A stretch of DNA of 64,000 nt. It comes from G963668185 sp965237445. GTDB lineage: Bacteria; Chloroflexota; Dehalococcoidia; Lucifugimonadales; G963668185. The DNA lies in NCBI GenBank assembly GCA_965237445.1, contig OZ250142.1, positions 2,108,001 through 2,172,000 on the forward strand, given 5' to 3'. The notes beneath the pieces are model-generated. The model searched no databases and was not told the DNA's origin. It was given only the letters and a program-made list of their open reading frames with translations. Positions 51,502 through 60,221 of the stretch are shown one piece after another. The stretch's first letter is position 1. The number at the start of each line of letters is the position of its first letter. The position numbers and the translations under genes were made by a program.

Positions 51502-52389
51502 ATGGAACTTAGAGAGTTGAGAACCTTCTGCACTGCGGCCAAGCTCCGGAGCATCTCCAAGGCGGCAGACAACCTGAACATTGGGCAGCCGACAGCGACA
51601 ACCCACATCAAAAAGTTGGAGACGGAGCTCAACACCAGGCTCTTCGACCGTATGAAGCGCCCAATCCAGCTTACACTTGCGGGCGCCACCCTCTCGCAAC
51701 TTGCCACGCCGCTTGTAGAGGGGATAGACGCACTTGCTTCAAGAACGGCCATGGCCGAGGAAGAAGGGCCGGTCGTAATCGCCGCCACGCACGACATCAT
51801 TCCCCACACCCTGCTGCGCGTTGTAAGGGAGTTCCGGACCAGGTTCCCCGATGTCCACCTGAGGATGCGGTCAGCCCTCCGTAGCGACGTGCTGGCGCTT
51901 GTGGAGGAAGGCGAGGCGGATATGGGATTCCTCGCAAGGCCAGTGTACGCTGCCGCGCTGGAGTTCCGCGGCCTCTTCCCATACGAACGGGTGCTCATTG
52001 CGCCGCTGGGTCATCCACTGTTGGGGGGACCCATAACGTCGCTTGAGCAGCTCAGCCGCTACCCGCTGATACTCAGGGGCCGCCAATCTCACACGAGGGC
52101 GTTGCTCGAACACGCTTTCAGGCGCAGGAACATCAAGTACGATGTCATCGTTGAGTTGGAAAACTTCGACATGATCAAGCGGTACGTGGCCATGAACATG
52201 GGAGTGTCAGTAGGTCCGAGGCTTGCCATTGAGCCCGATGACGAGCGTGTCCTGGGAATCTCCAGCCTGGCCGCCTTACTTCCAGTGGACCAGGGAGGCG
52301 TGGTAACTCTTCAGGGCAAGACGCTGTCGACACCTGCTACAAACTTCATGGAGTTGGCGGAAAGCGTGATCGGCCATAACCAGGGATGA
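51502..52389 (+). CDS. LysR-family transcriptional regulator (CysB-like)
   Basis: 295 aa DNA-binding regulator. The N-terminal winged HTH is LRTFCTAAKLRSISKAADNL, IGQPTATTHIKKLETELNTRLFDR; the effector domain contains DVHLRMRSALRSDVLALVEEGEADMGFL. ATG 51502 with AGGGAAG upstream is preferred to a frame beginning at 51439. The HTH is QPTATTHIKKLE in place of the usual QPAVSxxIxxLE. The divergent small ORF (51182-51346) is a possible target. Confidence 0.9.
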   Translation: MELRELRTFCTAAKLRSISKAADNLNIGQPTATTHIKKLETELNTRLFDRMKRPIQLTLAGATLSQLATPLVEGIDALASRTAMAEEEGPVVIAATHDIIPHTLLRVVREFRTRFPDVHLRMRSALRSDVLALVEEGEADMGFLARPVYAAALEFRGLFPYERVLIAPLGHPLLGGPITSLEQLSRYPLILRGRQSHTRALLEHAFRRRNIKYDVIVELENFDMIKRYVAMNMGVSVGPRLAIEPDDERVLGISSLAALLPVDQGGVVTLQGKTLSTPATNFMELAESVIGHNQG

Positions 52390-52434
52390 GGGCGCAGCCG
52401 AATGCGCCAAGCGAAGCCTAGGTTTGCAACTGCG

Positions 52435-53649
52435 CTAGTTGCGCACTCCAACCAGCTTGGCGGTTACCACGTAACGGTGATCGTAGACCAGAGGCGGGTA
52501 GCAGGTAACCAGTGTTATCTCGGCGTCGGAGGACTCGGTCAGTTCCAACTCGGCGGGGTGGACCACTTCTCCCTTGACCACTTGATACAGGAACGCACCG
52601 TCTGAGCTGTACAGCGCTACGAAAAGTGGGTCGCCGTCGCCAATCAACTTGCTCAGCTTCGGCAGGGACCGGAACACGTTGCCCTCGCCCCTGATCGGGC
52701 TCTGGAGGTGACCGAAGTACCATCCGTTGCTGTACTCGCCCGGATTTGCGGTGCTGGGAATGTGCCCCACGATGTTCTTGGGAGTCTCGTAAGCCTGGCT
52801 GTCGCCAAGATCGATGATCCTGAGGTCGTCAACGATCGCGTCCACACCAATGGAGGCAATTACCATTCGGCTTGCCGGTGCCCCGCTGAGCCACTCGTCA
52901 TCGTCCGGCGTGTAGGAAACGGCGACAAACCCCTGCGGCAGCAGGATTATCTCCAGCCGGTCACTACCTGCCCAAAGGGGGTCATCCCAGTATTTCGGGT
53001 GAATGTCAACGCCGGGATAGGACATTGCGAAACTGTCCATCAGGAAGGAGCCGTTGTAGGAGCCTGCGCTCGTTTGGCCGTCAATTGGCTCGTTAGTGAT
53101 TCCGGTAGATTCGGTAGCGCGCCCCGGGTCGCTCGCTAACTCCGTCGCCGACTCGCTGGTACCCGTCGATATGGGCGCCGGCTGGGTATTGTCTGTTGAC
53201 GATGATAAATCTTCGGCGCTGCCAGATGATGCGGTTGCTATGTCTGTGATGCCAGTTGACGGTGGCACTTCGACGGCGTCTCGCAAAGAGTCCGAAGACC
53301 CGCTGGAAGCAGTTTGAGGTATTACAACCGTGGTGAACGCCGGGACCGCGGCAAGGTTATTGGATTCCTCACTTGTGTCGACCTGCGCCGCCAAGTCAGC
53401 CTTTTGAGCCGTTTCGACCGTCGGGAACGTATCAACGGATGCGGCGGCTGCTGTGATGGGCTCAACTGTGAAGCTGAGGTCGTCGAAGTTGGACCGGGCG
53501 TAATGCGCGTAGGCATAGTATCCGGCCACACCCAGCAGCATGACGAGCCCAATTGCAATCATCGCCGCGCCGATTGCGCGATGAATTCGCCGGGATTGGA
53601 GTCTCTCGATGACGGCCTGCATAATTGTCATAGCCGCTGAACGCCGCAA
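52435..53649 (-). CDS. Sortase-family cysteine transpeptidase with long Ser/Thr-rich stalk
   Basis: 404 aa. Membrane helix near 24-47, then ~160 residues rich in Ser, Thr, Ala and Pro, forming an extracytoplasmic stalk, then the sortase domain (about 255-404). The catalytic set is His314 (YFGHL), Cys383 (TLVTCYP) and Arg392 (YDHRYVV). Its Cys-motif TLVTC is that of class D/E-like sortases. No LPXTG-type substrate or pilin gene is adjacent, so substrates must lie elsewhere. ATG 53631 (codon 7) is an alternative start. Confidence 0.87.
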   Translation of the reverse strand: MRRSAAMTIMQAVIERLQSRRIHRAIGAAMIAIGLVMLLGVAGYYAYAHYARSNFDDLSFTVEPITAAAASVDTFPTVETAQKADLAAQVDTSEESNNLAAVPAFTTVVIPQTASSGSSDSLRDAVEVPPSTGITDIATASSGSAEDLSSSTDNTQPAPISTGTSESATELASDPGRATESTGITNEPIDGQTSAGSYNGSFLMDSFAMSYPGVDIHPKYWDDPLWAGSDRLEIILLPQGFVAVSYTPDDDEWLSGAPASRMVIASIGVDAIVDDLRIIDLGDSQAYETPKNIVGHIPSTANPGEYSNGWYFGHLQSPIRGEGNVFRSLPKLSKLIGDGDPLFVALYSSDGAFLYQVVKGEVVHPAELELTESSDAEITLVTCYPPLVYDHRYVVTAKLVGVRN

Positions 53650-53839
53650 GATTGTAGTCAGCCGAGTAACACATCCTCAGACTCGGCAACGACAGTTGGG
53701 GAAATTATAGCGCAGGCGCCATTGGGCGAGGCTTCACACCTGCTGCCTCAAGAGTTGAGATGACCTGTTCGGTAGAACGGGCTTGACCGAGATTGGCCGG
53801 CGCCCTTTTGAGACGACGCAGCAAAAGTGGCTGCGTGGC

Positions 53840-54058
53840 TCAACTCCTCATTCGAGGCGTGTGCATCTGTCCGCTTGAAATCGGCTCGTTTATGTAGACG
53901 TCGCCGTTGCGGATCTTGAGATTGAATCCGCAGTCCGGGTTGCTGCACACCCAGGCCTTGTAGTGTATGGGGGCTCCCTGACTGCCGAAGTCAGAGAGGG
54001 GGAGCAAGCTTCCATCCGCGCAAGCTTTGCAGTCTGGGAAAGCACCGTTGTCGTTCAT
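53840..54058 (-). CDS. Small zinc-ribbon-like protein
   Basis: 72 aa from ATG 54058 (the frame opens farther upstream at 54133). It has a CKAC pair and a second CSNPDC pair 27 residues on, spaced as in zinc ribbons; WVCSNPDCGFNLKIRNGDVY resembles the C-terminal half of many rubredoxin-fold modules. It begins beyond the stop of thpR on the same strand. Function unknown. Confidence 0.55.
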   Translation of the reverse strand: MNDNGAFPDCKACADGSLLPLSDFGSQGAPIHYKAWVCSNPDCGFNLKIRNGDVYINEPISSGQMHTPRMRS

Positions 54059-54133
54059 TGCCACCGCTATGTCCACCTCCCTGAAATAGAGGTCGGAGTA
54101 TAACACCGGCAAAACTTGAGCAACAAGCCGCAT

Positions 54134-54727
54134 CTAAGAGGGAGAACATCCCCCTTCAGGTAGAGAGACGACTGCTAGCCGGTCGTACTGGGCGCCGCCA
54201 GGGGTTAATGTGCTGCTCATCAGACTCAGACCGTGGACGCCAAAATGCCCCTCATTCTCAGGAGCTATGCTACCAACGTGACCTAGCGCCACCTGCACTG
54301 TCGAGAGCGGAGTATTGCGCTGGAACCGCCCGACGGTTACATGAGGTCTGAAGAGAGTTCGCGTGTCCTCTGGAAAGCCCGCCTGCTTCATCGATCTCTC
54401 TATGGCTTCACTCAGTTGCCGAAGCGTTTCAACTTCGCCACCCAGTCCCACCCATAGCACGCGCGGCCTCTTCCTGCCCGGGTACACGCCGCCGCCGACG
54501 GTATGCAGTCGAACGGGTGAGAAGCCTTGCGCCGCGGTGGCGAGAGACGAAACAGCTTTGGATTTTGCTCTGGACGGTATGTTGCCCAGAAACTTCATCG
54601 TCACGTGCAGTCCGGCCCCGTGAACGGGCCGCAGGCCCGGTAACTCGGCGTCGTACAGCACGGACAGCTTTTGGGCGATGTATCGCGCGGCCTCCTCCGG
54701 GATCTCAAGCGCCACGAATGCTCTCAA
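54134..54727 (-). CDS. thpR: RNA 2',3'-cyclic phosphodiesterase (2'-5' RNA ligase family)
   Basis: 197 aa, 2H phosphoesterase family opening cyclic phosphates on RNA. The two catalytic motifs are HVTMKFLG and RPHVTVGR, about 85 residues apart, the expected spacing, with FVALEIPEE at the N-terminus. It begins 2 bases after the mug stop (54730) and is the third gene of carB-mug-thpR. Confidence 0.93.
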   Translation of the reverse strand: MRAFVALEIPEEAARYIAQKLSVLYDAELPGLRPVHGAGLHVTMKFLGNIPSRAKSKAVSSLATAAQGFSPVRLHTVGGGVYPGRKRPRVLWVGLGGEVETLRQLSEAIERSMKQAGFPEDTRTLFRPHVTVGRFQRNTPLSTVQVALGHVGSIAPENEGHFGVHGLSLMSSTLTPGGAQYDRLAVVSLPEGGCSPS

Positions 54728-54729
54728 CG

Positions 54730-55326
54730 TTAGCCCCGCGCTTTCTTGAGGTCATCTGAGAGCTGTTTGGCGCGAATGAACCAGCCTGTAATGTCGTCCA
54801 GGGAGTAGACGGCGTTTGCAGGGCTAGGGCTTGGTGTCAGGAAGACGCGGGAATCGCCTATCTGCCAGCTCTGGAGCCCCAATTTCACATTCGTGCGCTG
54901 TGCGTGGGCGTACTTGGCATAGTTCCTGCACGCTAGCACGCTGAGGAAACAGACAATCGTTGGCCTAAATCGTTCGATCTTGCCTCTCAATAGCGGCACT
55001 GCCTCGCGAAAGTCCGAAGCACTGAGGTCGGAGACACCGCTGGTTGGGCGCTTGACCAGGTCCGTCAGCCCAATTCCAAAATCCAGTACACGTTCATCAG
55101 TCTCCGGTGACAGCTCTTCTCTTAGTAGACCGGAGCGGTTGAGCGCCGGCCAGAAGCGGTTGCGCGGGGAAGCGAAGTACCGCCCAGCCTCCGCCGAGCG
55201 CATCCCAGGGTTGATACCGACGAACGCGATGTCCAGTTCGGGACGTAGGTAGTCGGGGAGGGTCTTCACTTCGCCGCTGCGAAGGGCGGGACGCGGTCCG
55301 TCAGCACTGTCGAGAGGTGCCCGCAC
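54730..55326 (-). CDS. mug: Mismatch-specific uracil-DNA glycosylase (Mug/TDG family)
   Basis: 198 aa single-domain glycosylase for G:U and G:T mismatches. Motif A is FVGINPGMRSAEAGRYFAS with Asn as general base; the intercalation segment is LTPSPSPANAVYS. A GTG 55326 start fits; it lies 10 bases after the carB stop. It is in the carB-mug-thpR run, a link to nucleotide metabolism that is common but not universal. Confidence 0.92.
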   Translation of the reverse strand: MRAPLDSADGPRPALRSGEVKTLPDYLRPELDIAFVGINPGMRSAEAGRYFASPRNRFWPALNRSGLLREELSPETDERVLDFGIGLTDLVKRPTSGVSDLSASDFREAVPLLRGKIERFRPTIVCFLSVLACRNYAKYAHAQRTNVKLGLQSWQIGDSRVFLTPSPSPANAVYSLDDITGWFIRAKQLSDDLKKARG

Positions 55327-55336
55327 CGCAGATCGG

Positions 55337-58300
55337 CTACCTTCCGGCCAGGTAATCGGCCATCGGCTTCACGTTGTAACTGGTCGCGGCGTCATTCAGT
55401 GCCTCCACAGCCGCTCGTGCCGTGTCCGGCGACGTGAAGCAGGGGATACGGCGCTCGACGGCCGCCCGGCGGATGTGAAAGCCGTCCTGTAACGTCTCGC
55501 GGTCGCCGGTCACCGTGTTTACCACGGCGGTGATCGTTCCGTCCATGATGATGTCTAACACGTTGGGGTGTCCCTCGTTCAGCTTCTTGGGTACTGACAC
55601 GATCGGGATTCCAAGGCCCTCGATCATTGCGGCCGTACCCTCAGTGGCATAGAGGCTGTATCCGGCTTCCGCGAGACCTCTGATGAGGGGGACTGAGCCT
55701 GCCTTGTCGCGGTCAGAAATGCTTAGCAGCGCGGAGCCCCTTTCTGGCAGCATCATGTCCGCAGCCATCAGTGCCTTCGCGACTGCTGGGCCAAACTCGT
55801 AGTCCACTCCCATCGTCTCGCCGGTCGACTTCATCTCTGGGCCAAGGTAGGTATCTACTCCCGTAAGCTTGGACATGGAGAAGACGGGGGCCTTTACTCC
55901 GACCAGTTTCTGGCGCTTCCACAGACCGCCCTCGTATCCCTGGTCACGCAGGCTTCGGCCGAGCATCGCGTTGATCGCGAGCCTGACCATGGGTACGCCA
56001 GTGAGTTTGGAAATGAAGGGAATTGTCCTGCTGGCACGGGGGTTCACCTCGATGATGTAGACGCTGGCCGGCTGTCCTCCCGCCCTGGATCGCCCGTCGT
56101 TGGGGCTGCGGTACGTTTCTCCCCCCACGAGTACGAATTGGATGTTCATCAGGCCCTGTACCTCGAGCCCAAGGCCAATCCGTGTTGTGTAGTCGACGAT
56201 CGTGTCAACCTCTTCTGTTGTCAGCGTGAGACCAGGGTAGATCGCCATCGAGTCTCCGCTGTGGACGCCCGCGCGCTCCACATGCTCCATGATGCCCGGA
56301 ATGAGCACGGTTTCACCGTCGCAGACGGCATCGACTTCCACCTCGCGGCCTTCGAAGTACTTGTCGATCAGCACCCTGCGGCCCCCGCCGGCCTCGAACG
56401 CAATTGACATGTACTTCACTAGTTCGGTGGCGTTCTGCACGATCTCCATTGCCCGTCCTCCCAGCACATAGCTTGGCCGGACCAGGATCGGATAGCCGAC
56501 TTCCTGGGCCACGTTGAGGGCCTGCTCCAGATTTGAAACTGCTGCGCCGGGCGGGTTTGGTATGCCAACTCGCGCCAGGAACTCCTCGAAGAGATGCCTG
56601 TCCGAAGCCATGTCAATCGTACGGGCTGACGAGCCCAGGATAGGCAGGCCGGCGGAGTCCAGTGACTGCGATAGGTTGATCGCGGTCTGCCCGCCGAACT
56701 GCACTATGGTGGACGGGACCTCGAGGTCACCCTGCATCTGCGAGACTGCCTCGTTCTCGAGCACGTCGCGCACGCTCTCTTCATCCAACGGTTCGAAGTA
56801 GAGCCGGTCGCTCGTGTCGAAGTCGGTCGACACCGTCTCGGGGTTGGAGTTAATCACAACGCTCCCCAAGCCTTCGTCTCTGAGCGCCCAGGCCGCGTGC
56901 ACAGAACTGTAGTCGAACTCGATGCCCTGGCCGATCCTGATTGGCCCGCTGCCAATAACCACAAACTTGCGGCCCTCCATCGCCTCTGCTTCGTTCTCCT
57001 CCTCGTAAGTGCTGTAGTAGTACGGTGTCTGCGCCTCGAACTCCGCCGCGCACGTGTCCACCATCTTGTACACAGGCCGGATGTCCCACCGGCCGCGCAG
57101 CTTTCGCACCTCCTCCTTCGTGCGGTCGGTGAGAAGTGCCACCTTTTCGTCGGAGAACCCAAGGCGCTTGGCTTCCAACAGGAGCCCCTCGTCAAGTGTG
57201 CCGGAGATGAGTCGCTGCTCCATGTCGGTAATGTTCTTGAACGCGTGCGTGAACCAGGGGTCTATGCCGGTCAGGCGCGACAGCTCCTCCGGAATTGCGC
57301 CCCGCCGGAGTCCGGAGAGCACCGCCCAAAGCCGCTCGTCGTGGGCTTCCAGCGGCAGGCTCGAGGGCGAGTCGCCGTTGGACCAGGACGGCTCCTCCCA
57401 CAGAATCGACCTGTTCGGGATCTCGAGCGAGCGAACGGCTTTCTGTAGCGCAGACTCGAACGTACGCCCTATGGCCATGACTTCGCCCGTTGCCTTCATC
57501 TGCGTGCCCAGCGATCGGTCCCCGTTGGGGAACTTGTCGAACGGCCATCGTGGAATCTTGACCACGCAGTAATCGAGCGCAGGCTCGAAAGAGGCCACCG
57601 TCTTCTCCGTGACCGCGTTCGGAATGTCGTCGAGCCGCCTGCCCACGGCGATCTTCGCTGCCACGCGCGCAATCGGGTAGCCGGTGGCTTTGCTCGCAAG
57701 GGCCGAGCTACGGCTTACCCTGGGGTTGACCTCGATCACGTAGTAGGGACTGTCGGCCTTGCCGCCTGGCAGTGTATCGCCCACGATGTGGTTGGGCTCC
57801 AGGGCGAACTGAATGTTGCAGCCGCCCTCAATCTTCAGTGCACGTATGATCCGCAAGCTGGCCGACCTGAGCATCTGATACTCCTTGTCGGACAGCGTCT
57901 GGCTGGGCGCCACCACGATGCTATCTCCCGTATGGGTACCCATCGGGTCGATGTTCTCCATGTTGCAGACCGTGATGCAGTTGTCCGCGCCGTCCCGCAT
58001 CACCTCGTACTCCAGCTCCTTCCACCCAACGAGCGACTTCTCAATCAGCACCTGACTGATCGGGCTGGCAGCCAGCCCTCCCGAGACGATCGTTTCGAAC
58101 TCCTCCTCCGTGGCCGCGATGCCCCCGCCGGTTCCCCCTAGCGTGTATGCGGGCCGTATCACTGCGGGAAGTCCCAGCCACTCAAGCGTCTCCCTTGCAG
58201 CTTCCATGGTGTTCACGGTCGCGCTCGGCGGCACCGGTTCGCCTATGTCCAGCAACAGTTGCCGAAACAGGTCACGGTCTTCGGCCTGCCTGATCGTGTC

Positions 58301-58654
58301 TAGCGGCGTTCCCAGTAGGCGAATGCCATATTTGTCCAGCACGCCGGCGTCAGCGAGATCCACTGCAAGGTTGAGTCCGGTCTGGCCTCCAAGAGTGGGC
58401 AGCAGGCCGTCGGGCTTCTCAGCCCTTATGACGCGCTCGATTACAGCCACGCTCAGAGGCTCGATGTAAACGACGTCGGCAATCCCTTCGTCCGTCATGA
58501 TCGTGGCCGGGTTGGAATTGACGAGCACCGTGGTGACGCCCTCTTCCCTGAGCGACTTGCAAGCCTGCGTGCCGGCGTAATCGAACTCGGCCGCCTGCCC
58601 GATAACAATCGGCCCGGAGCCGATGACCAGAACCTTGGAGGGCTTGCCAGTCAC
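55337..58654 (-). CDS. carB: Carbamoyl-phosphate synthase large subunit
   Basis: Synthesises carbamoyl phosphate from glutamine-derived ammonia, bicarbonate and two ATP; 1,105 aa, close to the usual 1,070-1,100. Two homologous ATP-grasp halves are complete: GSGPIVIGQAAEFDYAGTQA and GSGPIRIGQGIEFDYSSVHA start each. The C-terminal MGS-like allosteric domain ends it (SLYATEGTAAMIEGLGI). GTG 58654 overlaps the upstream ORF stop as GTGA. The small subunit carA is 1.6 kb upstream on the same strand, separated by toxin-antitoxin genes. Confidence 0.96.
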   Translation of the reverse strand: MTGKPSKVLVIGSGPIVIGQAAEFDYAGTQACKSLREEGVTTVLVNSNPATIMTDEGIADVVYIEPLSVAVIERVIRAEKPDGLLPTLGGQTGLNLAVDLADAGVLDKYGIRLLGTPLDTIRQAEDRDLFRQLLLDIGEPVPPSATVNTMEAARETLEWLGLPAVIRPAYTLGGTGGGIAATEEEFETIVSGGLAASPISQVLIEKSLVGWKELEYEVMRDGADNCITVCNMENIDPMGTHTGDSIVVAPSQTLSDKEYQMLRSASLRIIRALKIEGGCNIQFALEPNHIVGDTLPGGKADSPYYVIEVNPRVSRSSALASKATGYPIARVAAKIAVGRRLDDIPNAVTEKTVASFEPALDYCVVKIPRWPFDKFPNGDRSLGTQMKATGEVMAIGRTFESALQKAVRSLEIPNRSILWEEPSWSNGDSPSSLPLEAHDERLWAVLSGLRRGAIPEELSRLTGIDPWFTHAFKNITDMEQRLISGTLDEGLLLEAKRLGFSDEKVALLTDRTKEEVRKLRGRWDIRPVYKMVDTCAAEFEAQTPYYYSTYEEENEAEAMEGRKFVVIGSGPIRIGQGIEFDYSSVHAAWALRDEGLGSVVINSNPETVSTDFDTSDRLYFEPLDEESVRDVLENEAVSQMQGDLEVPSTIVQFGGQTAINLSQSLDSAGLPILGSSARTIDMASDRHLFEEFLARVGIPNPPGAAVSNLEQALNVAQEVGYPILVRPSYVLGGRAMEIVQNATELVKYMSIAFEAGGGRRVLIDKYFEGREVEVDAVCDGETVLIPGIMEHVERAGVHSGDSMAIYPGLTLTTEEVDTIVDYTTRIGLGLEVQGLMNIQFVLVGGETYRSPNDGRSRAGGQPASVYIIEVNPRASRTIPFISKLTGVPMVRLAINAMLGRSLRDQGYEGGLWKRQKLVGVKAPVFSMSKLTGVDTYLGPEMKSTGETMGVDYEFGPAVAKALMAADMMLPERGSALLSISDRDKAGSVPLIRGLAEAGYSLYATEGTAAMIEGLGIPIVSVPKKLNEGHPNVLDIIMDGTITAVVNTVTGDRETLQDGFHIRRAAVERRIPCFTSPDTARAAVEALNDAATSYNVKPMADYLAGR

Positions 58655-59085
58655 TGTTTGTTGTATGTGGGACGAAGCACGCTAATCACAAAGTTCTCTG
58701 CCCATTTGAGGCAGAGGCCGATCTGTTCCTCAGTCATTAGATAGACTCGGCAATGATCTTCCATCCATTCCCGAGCCTTAGGGGGTGCCTTGAACGAAAG
58801 GAAGGCTGCGGTTGTTCACGATTTTTTGCTCGAGGTCTGCCGACGCGCCCCCACTTCTGTGATCGTTCCAAATGCGACAGCGGAGATTGGCACTCTTGCC
58901 AGCATAGAGGAATTCTCCAGTGCTGAGATTACAAATAGCATACAGTCCCCCTCTATCAGGTATCGATCAGGTATCGATTGGCTGGTCATTCCTTCAAATG
59001 GTATTGGGGGTACAGACAGGAACCTGTCCAGCAAGTTTCGCCCTTCATTAATGCGTTCGTCGCGCTCAAGTTGATTCATCGCCAT
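58651..59085 (-). pseudogene. Unknown small ORF interrupted by one in-frame TGA, coupled to carB
   Basis: From 59085 the frame encodes 89 residues and stops at TGA 58816-58818. The same frame then continues open for 55 codons, through REWMEDHCRVYL and TEEQIGLCLKWAENFV, to a TGA at 58651-58653 that overlaps the carB GTG. This reads as a ~143-codon gene with one nonsense change. Alternatively the ATG at 58764 starts a 37-aa leader translated into carB. Neither part matches a family I know. The segment between vapC and the 5' end shows nothing else. Confidence 0.5.
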
Positions 59086-59106
59086 AGGCCTTTGCGTATG
59101 TATCGG

Positions 59107-59496
59107 TCAGTGCGTTGATGGTTGATACAGGTTAAGTTCAGCAATCCTTCGGAATCCTCCATCCAAGGTGTAAAGCGGGGTGTCATGTCGGATTGCTACG
59201 GCGGCAATGGTGACATCCATACTTGACATCCTGGTACCTGCGCGCAGAAGCTGGTTACTCAATCTTCCCGCAATCACCCAGGATTGTTGGTCCACCTCAA
59301 GGTAGTTTATTGAGACTACGCGCTCCGCAAGGAATTCGAGCTCTTGCTGTGATCTGGCTCCCCTCAGATACTCCATGATTACCGGCCCTGTTAGGGCCGC
59401 ATCGCCGGATGACATCAGCATGCCTAGTTCAACAGCTTCCAATGAGTTTGGCAGCCTCTGGACCTGCATCAAGACAGATGATTCGATCAGGATCAT
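59107..59496 (-). CDS. vapC: VapC-type PIN-domain toxin with Glu in place of first Asp
   Basis: 129 aa PIN ribonuclease toxin. Acidic residues: Glu5 (LIESSVLM, normally Asp), Glu42 (VIMEYLRGAR), Asp94 (SSMDVTIAAVA) and Asp112 (LYTLDGGF). ATG 59496 overlaps the vapB stop at 59493-59495 (ATGA coupling). Apart from the Asp-to-Glu change, which could lower metal-dependent activity, the protein looks intact. It lies within the carA-carB interval. Confidence 0.9.
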   Translation of the reverse strand: MILIESSVLMQVQRLPNSLEAVELGMLMSSGDAALTGPVIMEYLRGARSQQELEFLAERVVSINYLEVDQQSWVIAGRLSNQLLRAGTRMSSMDVTIAAVAIRHDTPLYTLDGGFRRIAELNLYQPSTH

Positions 59497-59735
59497 TGGG
59501 GTGTGCCATCCCTCAGAGATATGAGATAGGCACGCTTCTGCTCCTCCAACTCCAGATCATTGTCACTGTAGTCGTCGACTACAATCTTGCCCCAAGAGTC
59601 CATCCACTCCTGGATGTGCTTGCGCCTAATGTACTCTCTCAGGGCCGCATTCACTGCCTTGCTCTTCGTATTCTCGCCCGTCGCCTTGACCACGGAGTCG
59701 AGTAACTCACCGTCGATGTTTATCGTCGTACGCAT
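59493..59735 (-). CDS. vapB: VapB-type ribbon-helix-helix antitoxin
   Basis: 80 aa. MRTTINIDGELLDSVVKATG and SKAVNAALREYIRRK are the RHH DNA-binding fold; the C-terminal tail EWMDSWGKIVVDDYSDND binds the toxin. Directly coupled to the vapC at 59496. Very similar in layout to the second VapB 42 bases upstream. Confidence 0.92.
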   Translation of the reverse strand: MRTTINIDGELLDSVVKATGENTKSKAVNAALREYIRRKHIQEWMDSWGKIVVDDYSDNDLELEEQKRAYLISLRDGTPQ

Positions 59736-59777
59736 CTCCGCATCTCCCTTGGTTCGTCACTCAGTCGCATCACCAAA

Positions 59778-60011
59778 CTAGCCGTTCCTCACGCCGTCTA
59801 GGAATGACTGCCGGCGCCGTTCCGCCTCGCGCTGCTCTTCGCGCGTGTCTTCTATGACGTACTTTCCGGGCATCTCACGGAGCTCATTGATGCTGGTACG
59901 GCGAACATATTCCTGCAATGCCTTGTTTACGGCCTTGGTTTTACTAGGTTCGCCAGTCGCCTCGACAACCCTATCCAGCAGCTTGGGGTCTATGTCCAGT
60001 GTAGTGCGCAT
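59778..60011 (-). CDS. Second VapB-type antitoxin, without its own toxin
   Basis: 77 aa from ATG 60011 (the frame opens at 60053). MRTTLDIDPKLLDRVVEATG and KTKAVNKALQEYVRRTSI mirror the neighbouring VapB; the tail ends DGVRNG. The next gene downstream is the other vapB, not a PIN gene, so its cognate toxin is lost or elsewhere, or it may buffer the toxin at 59107-59496. Confidence 0.85.
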   Translation of the reverse strand: MRTTLDIDPKLLDRVVEATGEPSKTKAVNKALQEYVRRTSINELREMPGKYVIEDTREEQREAERRRQSFLDGVRNG

Positions 60012-60221
60012 AAGCTTGCGACGCCTCTTGATGGCATCAGTAGTGCGCATCATTATATCGTATCACTTTGATGAGATAAAGCAGAGCCATCATTCTAGGA
60101 CCCCACCTTAGGATATGCCGAGGCATGAGATGACAGTCTCGTCTCACCAAAGAGGCGCATGGCCTTTACTCAAGAAGCAATTCAACGCGCTGCTCGTCCC
60201 AAATTGAGTCGGGGATTTGGA

